Below are positions 17,098 through 26,168 of a stretch of DNA of 64,000 nt, in pieces. The notes below the pieces were generated by a model. The model was not told where the DNA came from and did no database searches. It saw only the letters and a list, made by a program, of their open reading frames with translations. This DNA comes from DATLFA01 sp039934635 (GTDB lineage: Bacteria; Actinomycetota; Acidimicrobiia; Acidimicrobiales; WLNW01). Numbering within the stretch: position 1 is the stretch's first letter; each line of letters opens with the position of its first letter. Where the stretch lies: positions 23,189 through 87,188 of the forward strand of contig JBDTLT010000006.1 in NCBI GenBank assembly GCA_039934635.1, written 5' to 3'. Position numbers and translations under genes: made by a program.

Positions 17098-18320
17098 GCA
17101 ACGATGTGGTCATCGTCGGTGGCGGCCTGGCCGCGTTGCGCGCCGCCGAACGCCTGCGCATGCGCGGGTTCGCGGGGTTCGTGACAATGATCGGTGAGGA
17201 GACGATCGCGCCGTACAACCGACCGCCGCTGTCCAAGCAGATGCTGACCGGCAAAATGCGTGAGAGCGATCTCGGCTTCCAGACGTTCACCCGCCTTGCC
17301 GTGACGATGCGTTCGGGCCAACGAGCGACGGGGCTCGATCCCGCGCGTCAACGACTGCGCCTCGACACCGGCGAGGACATCGCGTATAGCCGGCTTCTCA
17401 TCGCCACCGGCGTGAAAGCGCGGCAACTGCCGGGCGTACCCATCCACGACGAACGCGTCGCAACGCTACGGACACTCGGTGACTTCCATTCGTTCAATGC
17501 ACTCCTTGGGGGCGCGCGTCGGGTGGCAGTGATAGGTGGTGGCTTCATCGGTTGCGAGGTCGCAGCGAGTCTCCGCCAGCGCAGCATGAACGTCACCCTT
17601 GTCGACGTGGCACCCGTGTTGTTGCAGCGGGTCCTCGGGCAACAACTGGGCGCGTCACTCACCGAGGTGCACCGGCGAGCGGGAGTCGATCTTCGACTCG
17701 GCACCGGCGTCGAGAACTGGTCCACCGGCCGATCGGGGATCAGCCTCGAATTGCGCGACGGCTCCACGCTGCGCGCCGATGCAGTACTGGTCGCGGTGGG
17801 CACCGCCCCCGTCGTCGATTGGCTGGCCGATTCGGGTATCGACACCGGCGACGGAGTGCTGTGCGACGCGACGTGTCACGTCGCGGGCATCGACAACGTC
17901 GTCGCGGCCGGCGACGTCGCTCGTTGGCCGAATGCCCGCTTCGGTGGCGAGGCCCGACGGGTCGAGCACTGGATCAACGCCGTGGAACACGGCCAAGCCG
18001 CGGCGGACAGCTTGCTCGGCGGGCGCGCCTCCGCGCGGCCCTACACGCCGATCCCGCGCTTTTGGTCTGAGCAGCACGGGGTCCGCATCCAATCCGTGGG
18101 CATGCCAGGGATTGCCGATCGGGTCGAGTTGGTGCAGGGCGAACTCGACCGTCACACGTTCGTCGCCGCATGTTTTCGCGGTGATCGCATTGTGGGTGCG
18201 CTCGGTTTCAACAGCCCCCGGTCGATGCTTCGGTTCGCCGACATCATCGACGCGGCCAACCCGGTACCTACCTCGGCCGGGCGCGCGCCCGAGTCGCCCT
18301 ACGCGCTGCAGCTCAGTTGA
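17094..18320 (+). CDS. FAD/NAD-dependent ferredoxin reductase
   Basis: 408-aa reductase of the pyridine nucleotide-disulphide oxidoreductase class, as used with P450 and Rieske systems. FAD motif VVIVGGGLAALRAAE (5-19) and YNRPPLSK, NAD motif GGGFIGCE (148-155), and the second FAD stretch VVAAGDVARWPN are visible. It should take electrons from NAD(P)H and pass them to the preceding ferredoxin. Overlaps the ferredoxin by 4 bp. Its 3' end overlaps the convergent amidohydrolase gene by 8 bp. Confidence 0.9.
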   Translation: MSNDVVIVGGGLAALRAAERLRMRGFAGFVTMIGEETIAPYNRPPLSKQMLTGKMRESDLGFQTFTRLAVTMRSGQRATGLDPARQRLRLDTGEDIAYSRLLIATGVKARQLPGVPIHDERVATLRTLGDFHSFNALLGGARRVAVIGGGFIGCEVAASLRQRSMNVTLVDVAPVLLQRVLGQQLGASLTEVHRRAGVDLRLGTGVENWSTGRSGISLELRDGSTLRADAVLVAVGTAPVVDWLADSGIDTGDGVLCDATCHVAGIDNVVAAGDVARWPNARFGGEARRVEHWINAVEHGQAAADSLLGGRASARPYTPIPRFWSEQHGVRIQSVGMPGIADRVELVQGELDRHTFVAACFRGDRIVGALGFNSPRSMLRFADIIDAANPVPTSAGRAPESPYALQLS

Positions 18321-19593
18321 CGACGTTCAGATTCTCGTCGAGGCCTAGCATCCGCAGCGCGTTGCCGCGGAGGATCTTGTAGACGATCTCGTCAGGTATG
18401 CCGACCATCATCTTTTCGACCCATTCCATGGTGTGCGGCCACGTCGTGTCCGTATGCGGGTAGTCCGTCTCGTAGGTGACGTTGTTGACACCGATCTCGT
18501 AGATCGACTTGAGGCCGTGCCGATCGCGGAAGAAACAGCCGAAGACATGGTCGTAGTAATACGTCGACGGCGGTTCGGGCAGCCGCTCGCGAGTGTGCAT
18601 CCAACCGTCATGCGTCTCCCACACATCGTCGGCCCGCTCGAGCACGTACGGGATCCATCCGATCTGGCCCTCTGAATACGCAACCCGCAGGTTCGGATAG
18701 CGCGAGAACAAACCGGAGAAGAGGTAGTCCGACAGCGACGCCATGGCGTTGTTGAACGTGAGCGTCGCGGTCACCGCAATGGGCGCATCGAGCGACGTCG
18801 CCGGCATCTTCGACGACGAGCCGATGTGCATGCAGACCGTGGTTCTCGTTTCGTCGCACGCCTCGAACAATGGGTCCCAATGGCCGCAGTGAATGCTCGG
18901 GAGACCGAGATGCGACGGGATCTCGCTGAAGGCGAGCGCGCGGACGCCGCGAGCAGCGTTGCGCCGTACCTCGGCGGCCGCCGCTTGCACATCCCAGAGC
19001 GGAACGAGGCACAGCGGGATGAGGTGACCCTCGGAGTCGCCGCACCACTCCTCGACCATCCAGTCGTTGTACGCCTTGACGCACGCGAGGGCGAGGTCTT
19101 TGTCGTTCGCGTCGTAGAACGTCTGCCCGCAGAATCGCGGCATCGTCGGAAACCCGAGCGAACCGTCGACGCCGGCGGCGAGCATGTCCTGTACCCGCAA
19201 CTTCGGCTCGTAGCACGCGGGCCACATGTCGTCGTAGGTGATGCAGTCGAGATCCATCTTGGACTTGTCGAATTTCCAAATGTCGCCATTCGGAATCGCG
19301 TCTTTCGGGATCACTACGTGCGACTTGTGGACATAGACGACGCGATCCTCGTAGAGCCAACAATCGGCCGGCGCGCCGTCATCGGAGAGCTCGAGCTCAT
19401 ACGTGCCGGGCGGAACCATGCGCACGCTCTCGATTCGGCGCCGCTCGACGCGCGGACCCACATCGCGCCATTTCGCAGGGAGCCGGCTCGACCAGAGGTT
19501 TGGCGGTTCGATGACATGGTCATCGACGCTGACGATCTTGGGCATGGCAGTGTTTGGCGTTGCATTGTTTGGCATGGCGACATCCCGTGTCAT
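18313..19593 (-). CDS. Amidohydrolase family metal-dependent hydrolase (ACMSD-like)
   Basis: 426-aa TIM-barrel hydrolase of the amidohydrolase-2 group. Seen: N-terminal DDHVIEPP metal motif (about residue 24), HIGSSS on a middle strand and ETDYPHTD with the metal-ligand Asp near residue 373. Relatives hydrolyse or decarboxylate cyclic acids. Start taken at 19593 because it overlaps the LLM gene stop (ATGA); two further in-frame ATGs follow within 18 codons in a repetitive MPN/TAMP-rich leader. Second gene of an operon with the LLM oxidoreductase. Confidence 0.87.
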   Translation of the reverse strand: MTRDVAMPNNATPNTAMPKIVSVDDHVIEPPNLWSSRLPAKWRDVGPRVERRRIESVRMVPPGTYELELSDDGAPADCWLYEDRVVYVHKSHVVIPKDAIPNGDIWKFDKSKMDLDCITYDDMWPACYEPKLRVQDMLAAGVDGSLGFPTMPRFCGQTFYDANDKDLALACVKAYNDWMVEEWCGDSEGHLIPLCLVPLWDVQAAAAEVRRNAARGVRALAFSEIPSHLGLPSIHCGHWDPLFEACDETRTTVCMHIGSSSKMPATSLDAPIAVTATLTFNNAMASLSDYLFSGLFSRYPNLRVAYSEGQIGWIPYVLERADDVWETHDGWMHTRERLPEPPSTYYYDHVFGCFFRDRHGLKSIYEIGVNNVTYETDYPHTDTTWPHTMEWVEKMMVGIPDEIVYKILRGNALRMLGLDENLNVVN

Positions 19594-20765
19594 GGCGTGT
19601 AGAGGGTGGAGATGGGGAGCGGCTCTCGGTTGAACGTCGCATACTTCGGCCGGGCCGTCGCGCGGTAGCGATCGGTCGAGATGACGGGGTCTCGGTCGAA
19701 CTCGGGGATCACGCTCTTACCGAAAACCTCGATCATCTCGAGCGCCTCTTCGAAAGAGCCATCGCCGGGGACGCCGAACGCGAGTTGGTCGACGCCGGCA
19801 TCGACATAGGGGGCCAACTGTTCGCAGATCTCCTCCGGAGAACCGCACAGCATGTAGCCGCCATTGATGAAGTCGTCCAGTGTGTCGAGCGTGGCGCCGA
19901 CGGGTCTTGCGGGCCACCGAGTCATGCCGGGCCGTGTGGGCATCGTGTCGTGGTAAAGAGCGACCATCGACACCAGATAGCCGTTGCCCGGTCGCGTTGC
20001 CCGCTCTCTCGCAACATCGCGGTCGTACGCGATCTGCACACCCGAGGTGATCATCGCGTTGTCGTTGACGAACTGACCGACCGGGTTCTTGCAGTTGCTG
20101 ATGCCCTCTTTGTAGTCGGCGATCCATGGCCGGATGTCATGCACCGAACCGAAGGTGAAGCCCAGCGCGCCCTGCCCGAGGAGGCCGGCCTTCTTCCACG
20201 TCGGAGGGCTGCCGACCGCCAGCCAAAATGGCGGATGACCAGGACCGTAGGGCTTGGGCAACACGTTGTGGGGCACGTCCATCCTGAAGTGTTGGCCTTG
20301 GAACGTGTAGTCCTTCTGCTCCCACATCCGGTCGATCTCCCACACGACCTCGTCGTACTCCGCGCGAGTCGAGTCCTTGTCGTGAATGTTGAACGTGCCG
20401 ACCTCATGGCTGCCGGCACCGCGTCCGGTACCGAACTCGAAGCGCCGGTTCGTGAGGTGATCGAGCGTCGCCACTTTCTCCGCGGTCTTCACCGGGTTGT
20501 TGACACGCGGTGAAAGGTTGAAGATGCCCGAGCCGATGTGAATGCGCTCGGTACATGCCGCGAGATAACCCGCGTGAGTTTCGTTGGACGACATGTGGCT
20601 GTACTCGGTGAGCGCGTGGTGTTCGCTCAACCACGCGAACTTCCAATTGTGCTTGTCCGCGGCCTTGACGAGTTCCATCTCCTGGAGCAGGGCAGCGTGC
20701 TCTGCCTCTGTGTCGTGGGCCTTGCCCCCCGGAAGATGACCTTGAACGAAGATGCCGAACTCCAT
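19590..20765 (-). CDS. LLM class flavin-dependent oxidoreductase
   Basis: 391-aa luciferase-like monooxygenase-fold protein (bacterial luciferase family). N-terminal MEFGIFVQGHLPGG, WLSEHHALTEY and RFEFGTGRGAG are diagnostic. It would use FMNH2 (with O2) or F420; the cofactor cannot be decided by eye. Start at 20765 is fixed by GGAGG four bases upstream. It is the first gene of a two-gene operon with an amidohydrolase, implying oxidation followed by hydrolysis or decarboxylation of one substrate. Confidence 0.9.
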   Translation of the reverse strand: MEFGIFVQGHLPGGKAHDTEAEHAALLQEMELVKAADKHNWKFAWLSEHHALTEYSHMSSNETHAGYLAACTERIHIGSGIFNLSPRVNNPVKTAEKVATLDHLTNRRFEFGTGRGAGSHEVGTFNIHDKDSTRAEYDEVVWEIDRMWEQKDYTFQGQHFRMDVPHNVLPKPYGPGHPPFWLAVGSPPTWKKAGLLGQGALGFTFGSVHDIRPWIADYKEGISNCKNPVGQFVNDNAMITSGVQIAYDRDVARERATRPGNGYLVSMVALYHDTMPTRPGMTRWPARPVGATLDTLDDFINGGYMLCGSPEEICEQLAPYVDAGVDQLAFGVPGDGSFEEALEMIEVFGKSVIPEFDRDPVISTDRYRATARPKYATFNREPLPISTLYTP

Positions 20766-20855
20766 TGGTCCTCCGATGCCTCCACCGATAATTGGAGTCA
20801 ACCGATTCGGTGCCACAAGAGGCAGAGTCTTTGGTCCCTAGTGCGGACGCGAATC

Positions 20856-20869
20856 GGGACCTTGGTCCA
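20856..20869. promoter_or_regulatory. DosR-like box with internal palindrome
   Basis: GGGACCTTGGTCCA contains the perfect dyad GGACC-TT-GGTCC (20857-20868). A reversed GGTCCC copy lies at 20833-20838 and the string TTGGTCC occurs twice (20831, 20862). This tandem, dyad-symmetric layout sits between two divergent catabolic units. The resemblance to DosR/DevR sites is partial. Confidence 0.35.
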
Positions 20870-20904
20870 TGGTCGACATCTACCCGCAGCGCGACGATCG
20901 GCCT

Positions 20905-21123
20905 ATGGATGCAACACGGCTAGATACCGACACCAACTTCATCGAGTGCCCTCGCCAGGGCGCGATTCATGTGGAGTACTGCTTGGGCTGCCCGCGGCGG
21001 CTCGGCTTCGAGGAGCGCGACGGACGGACCGTCGTGATCTGCGAACCCGGCGACGAGACAGTGGGCACATTGTGGGAACCAGTGCGGACTCCGCCCGCCC
21101 CGTTTCGGATTCACGAAGACTGA
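20905..21123 (+). CDS. Small four-cysteine protein, unknown function
   Basis: Not recognised. 72 aa from the ATG at 20905 (an in-frame ATG at 20869 directly abuts a palindrome and is less likely). Four Cys are present in the pattern FIEC..., YCLGC and VIC, suggestive of a bound zinc or cluster. No signal peptide or membrane helix. The stop is 7 bp before the amidohydrolase at 21131, so the two are probably one operon. A rubredoxin-like or zinc-ribbon accessory is possible but unproven. Confidence 0.6.
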   Translation: MDATRLDTDTNFIECPRQGAIHVEYCLGCPRRLGFEERDGRTVVICEPGDETVGTLWEPVRTPPAPFRIHED

Positions 21124-21130
21124 GACGACG

Positions 21131-22354
21131 ATGGCGCCCGCAACCACCCCGCACTACACGATCATCTCGGCCGACACACATGCCGGTGCCAACCACGAGA
21201 CCTACCGCGAGTATCTCGCGCCAGAGTTTCACCACGACTTCGATGAGTGGCGGGGCCGGTACAAGAACCCGTGGAAGGACCTGCGCGACACCAACCTCCG
21301 CGTGCGCAATTGGGACGACCAACGCCGAGATGCCGACCAGCTCTCTGACGGCGTGGTCGCGGAAGTCGTCTTCCCCAATACGGTCCCGCCCTTCTATCCG
21401 GGCTTCGTGCTGTTTGCCGGGCCGCCCAAGCCCGAGGACTATGCGCACCGACGCGCGGGCATCCACGCCCACAATCGGTGGCTGGTCGATTTCTGCGCGC
21501 GCAAGCCCGCGCAACGGGCCGGCATCGGCCAGTTCTTCTTGAACGACATCGACGACGCCATCGATGACGTCAGGTGGATCAAAGACCACGGCCTGCGTGG
21601 AGGCGTGCTGTTGCCCAACGTCGCGCCCGACGTCAAGTGGGTCAAGCCGCTCTATCACCCTGACTACGACCGCCTCTGGGCGGTGCTCCAAGACCTCGAC
21701 ATCCCGATCAACCTCCACTCGGGCACCGGTTCGCCGGACTACGGACGCTTCGCCTCGGTGCCGATGATCATGATCAGTGAGGTCGGTTTCTACGGGCAAC
21801 GGCCCTTCGTCCACATGCTGTTGTCGGGTGTGTTCGAGCGATTTCCGCGACTCAAGTTCGTGATGACCGAAGGGTCGGCGGCCGCCCTACCACCCTTGCT
21901 CAAACAACTCGACGACATCATCAGCCACGTTCGCCAGGGTGAAATCGGTGAGTTGAAGTACACGGCGGAGAACGCGCTCCCCCGATCGGCCACGGAGTAC
22001 TTCAACCAGAACTGCTGGGTCGGCGCCAGCTTCCCCGCTCCCGCCGACGCGGCCGCCCGCAACTCGATGGGCGCAGATCGCTATATGTGGGGCAGCGACT
22101 ATCCGCATGACGAGGGCACTCCGCCATTCAGCAAGCAGCACCTGCGTCAGGTCTTCCACGGCACAAGCGAGCCGGAGATGCGACGCATCCTCGCCGAGAA
22201 CGCAGCCAAGCTCTACGGGTTCGATCTCGACAAGTTGGCTGCGTTGGCCGAGCAATACGGGCCTTCCGTCGCAGAAATCGCGTCACCGCTCGACGCACTG
22301 CCGGACAACCCCAATCGGGCGCTGCTGCGGGCCGTCGACAACGCAACGGTGTAG
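21131..22354 (+). CDS. Amidohydrolase family metal-dependent hydrolase
   Basis: 407-aa TIM-barrel hydrolase. Motifs: SADTHAGANHETYREYL at the N-terminus (metal site), INLHSGTGSPDYG on a central strand, and YMWGSDYPHDEG with the metal-ligand Asp near residue 322. Similar in plan to the proteins at 18313 and 42686 but clearly diverged. It follows the small Cys protein by 7 bp. Likely acts on a cyclic or aromatic acid intermediate; substrate unknown. Confidence 0.88.
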   Translation: MAPATTPHYTIISADTHAGANHETYREYLAPEFHHDFDEWRGRYKNPWKDLRDTNLRVRNWDDQRRDADQLSDGVVAEVVFPNTVPPFYPGFVLFAGPPKPEDYAHRRAGIHAHNRWLVDFCARKPAQRAGIGQFFLNDIDDAIDDVRWIKDHGLRGGVLLPNVAPDVKWVKPLYHPDYDRLWAVLQDLDIPINLHSGTGSPDYGRFASVPMIMISEVGFYGQRPFVHMLLSGVFERFPRLKFVMTEGSAAALPPLLKQLDDIISHVRQGEIGELKYTAENALPRSATEYFNQNCWVGASFPAPADAAARNSMGADRYMWGSDYPHDEGTPPFSKQHLRQVFHGTSEPEMRRILAENAAKLYGFDLDKLAALAEQYGPSVAEIASPLDALPDNPNRALLRAVDNATV

Positions 22355-22435
22355 GTCAAGATCCACGCGATCCCGGCACGGGACGGCCCGCCACGGCGTA
22401 CCATTGTCACCTACCTGCAACCCCGGGGAGTGCCC

Positions 22436-23002
22436 ATGAACCCGCGCCGGACCCTGCTTACCTCCGCCACTTTGCTGTGTCTTTTTGCACTCGCGGCCTG
22501 CGGCGGCGGTGACGACACCAAGACCACCGCCGCCGATGGGTCGAGCACCCCGACGTCGACTTCCGCCACCGCATCCGGTGGCGGTTCGGCAAGCGGCGTC
22601 ACCACCACCACCATCGAGTTCAAGGGTTCGGGCAGCGGCAACCTCTGCGACTACGCGAAGGACATCGAGTCGAGCAAGACGCTCGAAGACGCGTTCAGCA
22701 GCAAGTCCGACACCAAGACGTTGAAGGATGGGTTCAGCAAGATGCAGGACGTCATGAATACCGCAGTCGGCAAGGCGCCGAGCGAGATCAAGGCCGACCT
22801 GCAGACCCTGCAAAAGGGGTTCAAGGCAATTGGCGACTTCTACGCCTCGTACGACTACGACGTCACGAAACTCACGGCTGCGATCCAAAAGGATCCGACC
22901 ATTGCCAACAAGCTCGCGGTGCTCGACTCCGCCGACTACAGCGCCGCCAGCGATCGGGTCGATGCGTACTTCGAAAAGGTGTGCGGCATCAAGTCCAACT
23001 GA
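22436..23002 (+). CDS. Small lipoprotein, unknown function
   Basis: 188 aa. A signal peptide ends in the lipobox LAAC (Cys about residue 22), followed by a Gly/Ser/Thr-rich spacer typical of actinobacterial surface lipoproteins. The mature domain (about residues 65-188) is helical and charged, with two Cys (NLCDY and KVCGIK) that could form a disulphide. GGGGAG five bases before the ATG at 22436 supports the start. Fold not recognised. Convergent with the large lipoprotein gene. Confidence 0.8.
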   Translation: MNPRRTLLTSATLLCLFALAACGGGDDTKTTAADGSSTPTSTSATASGGGSASGVTTTTIEFKGSGSGNLCDYAKDIESSKTLEDAFSSKSDTKTLKDGFSKMQDVMNTAVGKAPSEIKADLQTLQKGFKAIGDFYASYDYDVTKLTAAIQKDPTIANKLAVLDSADYSAASDRVDAYFEKVCGIKSN

Positions 23003-23008
23003 CGGCCG

Positions 23009-26000
23009 CTATGCGGTCGGGATGCGGTACGAGCCGGTGGCGGCGTCGAATGCGTTGATCACGATTCGGTAGGTCCCCGCCTTGGGCAACGTGACCTTAC
23101 CGAAGCGACACGCAGTGCCGGCGCTCACCGTCTCGGCGTCGCCGAAGTACAGGACAACATCGAACTCGGCCGCGCATCCGTCACCGCCGATCGTGATCGA
23201 ACCGGGGGCCTTCATCTCGAGCAGGAACACGTCGTGTTCGGCGCGATTTGCCAGCGTGCCGACGAGCGTGTCCCCCGGCTTGATCGTCGTGACGCGATCG
23301 GGTCGCACCGCGACGATCGACACGCGGTAGGTCCCTGCGAAATCGTGGAATGGGTTCAGCGACAGGCGGTACGTGCCGTCGGCCGGGAACACGAGGCGCG
23401 CGCCACATTGTGGGGCAATGCCCCCGACCTGTTTGCCGTCGGGGTCGAGGATCGTCATGAATTTCGGCTTCGCACAGTCGGACGGATCCAGGTAGACGAC
23501 GTCGCCCTTGAATCCCTCGAACGACGCGAACGCGTCTGCGGTCGCGTCGGTGACGCGACCTTCGAGCACCACAGATTTCGTACGTCCCGTGGACGGCGTC
23601 GTGGTCACCGTGCCCGTTCCCGACAACTTCGCCACCTCGGCGACGATGTCGAGCCGGCGCTGCTGGGGTGTGTACGAACGGAGAAAGCGAGGATTGCCCG
23701 TGACGGCGAGATCGAACGCACAGTTGCGGAGGAGGTTCGCATCGGTGACCCCGCCGGCCGTGCACGATGCCTCGCCCGTGGCGAGTGATGCCGCGTCCGC
23801 GGCGGGCTTGTCTCGATCGGGGAATGCGGGGTTGCTGAAGGTCGCGGTGGTCTCGCCGGTCGCGTAGTCGAAGAGCGACTCGGCCTGCGTGACTCGCCAG
23901 CTGTTGGCGAACTGGGTGTAGAGCTCGTCATAGCTTGGTTTGTCTCTCAACACCGTCGACGTGCTCCGCAGGACGGGATCGTTGTCCTTGTTACCATCAC
24001 CATCACCGAGCAGTCCGCTGAGCTTGCCCTGCCGCGCCGGCGCCGGCAGGACCCACACGTTCAACCCTTGGCGCACGAGTGGTGTCACACCCACGCGGCT
24101 GCCGTCAGCGAACTCGATGACGTAGCCCGTTCCGTATTCGTTGAAGACGGCTCGTACACTGCCGGCAGCAAGCCCGACGAAGTCTTGTGCAGCGACGGTG
24201 CCATTGACGCGCAGCACCGGCACCGGTGACGCGGATGCCGGATCGACCGAGACGGTGACTCGATCGGCACCGACCTTTGTCGCCATCGACGTGCCGACGC
24301 TGATGGTGCGCAGCGCACCGAGAGTGCCCATCCGCATCTGGACGCTGAAGTCATCGACCGTCGACCGCGACAAGACGAATTCGCCGACCGCTTGTACGTC
24401 GTACCAACGACCGTCGAACGTCACGATGTGAGGGTCCGACGTGGCCTTGCCGCTCGGCGGTTCGCCGCCGCCGCCGCCGCCCCCTCCGAGCCCGTTCGGG
24501 ATCTTGCCCATCGGCTCCTTCGGCTTCTTCGGATCACAGAAGTCGTCGATCTTTTCGCCGTGGGCCCAACCGAACGCGCCACTGACGCCGCCCGTGATGC
24601 CGATATCGATCGTCGCGAGTGCAGGAATGGTGGGCGGTATCTTGCCTTCGCTGTCGGGCGGGCATTTGCAGTCGCCGCGCACGCATAACGTGATCGGCTC
24701 GCCCGGAGTGAGGACCTTGTTGGCCTGTTCGGTGCGATCGATCAGTGCCAGATGACCTTGCCCACTGAGGATCGTCACCACGTCGGCAGTCGAGTCGAGC
24801 TTGACGAGGCTGAGTTCCCACGCAGTGGCCGCCGTGAGCGCGATGGTCTCCCCCGCTCCTACGTTCAAGGCTTCGGGTGTCGCTTTGCTCGAAGGGAAGT
24901 TGACGGTGCCCGGGCCTTTGATCGTCCACAAGTCCTTGGCTTCGTGTGCACGGAAGTAGCTCGGCGCCCAGGTATCGAGCACCTTGTCTTCTTTGCCGGC
25001 CACGATCGTGTTGTAGGCGCTCTCGTTCTTGCCGAATCCGCCGGCAACGAATGCCGGAATCAAGCGGCTGCCGACCGTTGCGTCGCCGGCGATATCGGCA
25101 ACGTGGCCGAAGAAGCCGGCAGCGTCATACTTGCGCTCGAAGAGGTGGCCCTTGGGATTGGCCATGTATTCGTTCCAGTGCGTGCGCAGGGCTTCGAACG
25201 CGGCCCCCGGAACGATCACCATCTGCGCCCACGTGGCTTCGCCGTCCTGCAACCAACCGGCGGTGAAGTGCACCTGATTTGCACTCGACGCGGCAACCTG
25301 CTGATAGCAGTGGAAGACCTCGTGCACCACGACCGACAGGTACACGTTGATCGGATTGCCCGCGAACTTGCGCACGTCGATACGGCTGCCGCATCCGTCG
25401 AGCGTCTGACCGTTTTGCGTGAACTGCACCTTTTCGTCGTTGCGCCAAGCGGTCGTCAGCGCCCAGTCGGTCCCGCTCAGGTCCTCGAACGCGAGCTGGA
25501 AGCCGCCGATCTTCGATCGCCCGGTCAGCGCGCTGATCGCATCGTTCGCATAGTGATAGAGCTCGAGGAAGGAGTCGCGGTAGGCCTGCTCGGTGTTGTC
25601 GGGAATGAACAGTGCGGGCACCACGCCACTGATCTCGGCTGACGGTTGGTACGCGATCGGTCGCACGATCGACGGTGTGAACGGCGCCGGCAACGCCGGT
25701 TTGTCGACCGGTGGCAGATTGGCGGGGAACACCGAACGGCCAAAGTCCGTCAACTGATCGAGACGCGCCCGTTGTTCGACAGTGAGTTGATCGCGAACCG
25801 CCATCAACTGGGTCAACGCAAAGCTGCCCGAATACGTGGGGTTCACTTGGCCTTGCGGGGCAGCAACACCGGGAAGCGCGGTCACCTCGAGCACGAAGAG
25901 TTGGCGCGCCCGATCGACCGTGAGACCCGATGTGGCGATCTCGCGTCGCAGACGGTCGTTGACCGCCTCGTTGGCCGGTGGCGTCGGCGTGGGAGTCACC

Positions 26001-26137
26001 GCCTGGGTCGTGGCGGGCGCAGCTGACGGCGCCGGCCCACCGGTGGTCGGCACGGCATCCTTGGCTCCGCCGCTGCATCCGGCGGCGAGCGCCACCGCGA
26101 CGATCACTGCGAGCGACCGCCGCACCAGCTTGATCAC
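23009..26137 (-). CDS. Large lipoprotein: HExxH peptidase-like, VWD-like and C-terminal beta domains
   Basis: About 1042 aa. A signal peptide ends in LAAGC (Cys21 from the GTG at 26137; a GTG at 26158 is also possible). A Pro/Thr linker precedes a region with HEVFH at about 272-276 and DGEATW (Glu about 300), the layout of a zinc metallopeptidase. After a poly-Gly linker (about 550-558) a von Willebrand D-like module begins SDPHIVTFDGRWYDV and ends GLLGDGDGN (about 567-720). Two similar beta repeats resembling pre-peptidase C-terminal domains finish the protein. Predicted outside the membrane. No partner gene is evident. Confidence 0.78.
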   Translation of the reverse strand: MIKLVRRSLAVIVAVALAAGCSGGAKDAVPTTGGPAPSAAPATTQAVTPTPTPPANEAVNDRLRREIATSGLTVDRARQLFVLEVTALPGVAAPQGQVNPTYSGSFALTQLMAVRDQLTVEQRARLDQLTDFGRSVFPANLPPVDKPALPAPFTPSIVRPIAYQPSAEISGVVPALFIPDNTEQAYRDSFLELYHYANDAISALTGRSKIGGFQLAFEDLSGTDWALTTAWRNDEKVQFTQNGQTLDGCGSRIDVRKFAGNPINVYLSVVVHEVFHCYQQVAASSANQVHFTAGWLQDGEATWAQMVIVPGAAFEALRTHWNEYMANPKGHLFERKYDAAGFFGHVADIAGDATVGSRLIPAFVAGGFGKNESAYNTIVAGKEDKVLDTWAPSYFRAHEAKDLWTIKGPGTVNFPSSKATPEALNVGAGETIALTAATAWELSLVKLDSTADVVTILSGQGHLALIDRTEQANKVLTPGEPITLCVRGDCKCPPDSEGKIPPTIPALATIDIGITGGVSGAFGWAHGEKIDDFCDPKKPKEPMGKIPNGLGGGGGGGGEPPSGKATSDPHIVTFDGRWYDVQAVGEFVLSRSTVDDFSVQMRMGTLGALRTISVGTSMATKVGADRVTVSVDPASASPVPVLRVNGTVAAQDFVGLAAGSVRAVFNEYGTGYVIEFADGSRVGVTPLVRQGLNVWVLPAPARQGKLSGLLGDGDGNKDNDPVLRSTSTVLRDKPSYDELYTQFANSWRVTQAESLFDYATGETTATFSNPAFPDRDKPAADAASLATGEASCTAGGVTDANLLRNCAFDLAVTGNPRFLRSYTPQQRRLDIVAEVAKLSGTGTVTTTPSTGRTKSVVLEGRVTDATADAFASFEGFKGDVVYLDPSDCAKPKFMTILDPDGKQVGGIAPQCGARLVFPADGTYRLSLNPFHDFAGTYRVSIVAVRPDRVTTIKPGDTLVGTLANRAEHDVFLLEMKAPGSITIGGDGCAAEFDVVLYFGDAETVSAGTACRFGKVTLPKAGTYRIVINAFDAATGSYRIPTA

Positions 26138-26168
26138 CGAGGTGAACTCGAAGCGCACCGCGCCCACG

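Noticed and set aside
24463..24482. GCC trinucleotide run
   Set aside because: It encodes the poly-Gly linker of the large lipoprotein; a coding repeat and not a separate element.
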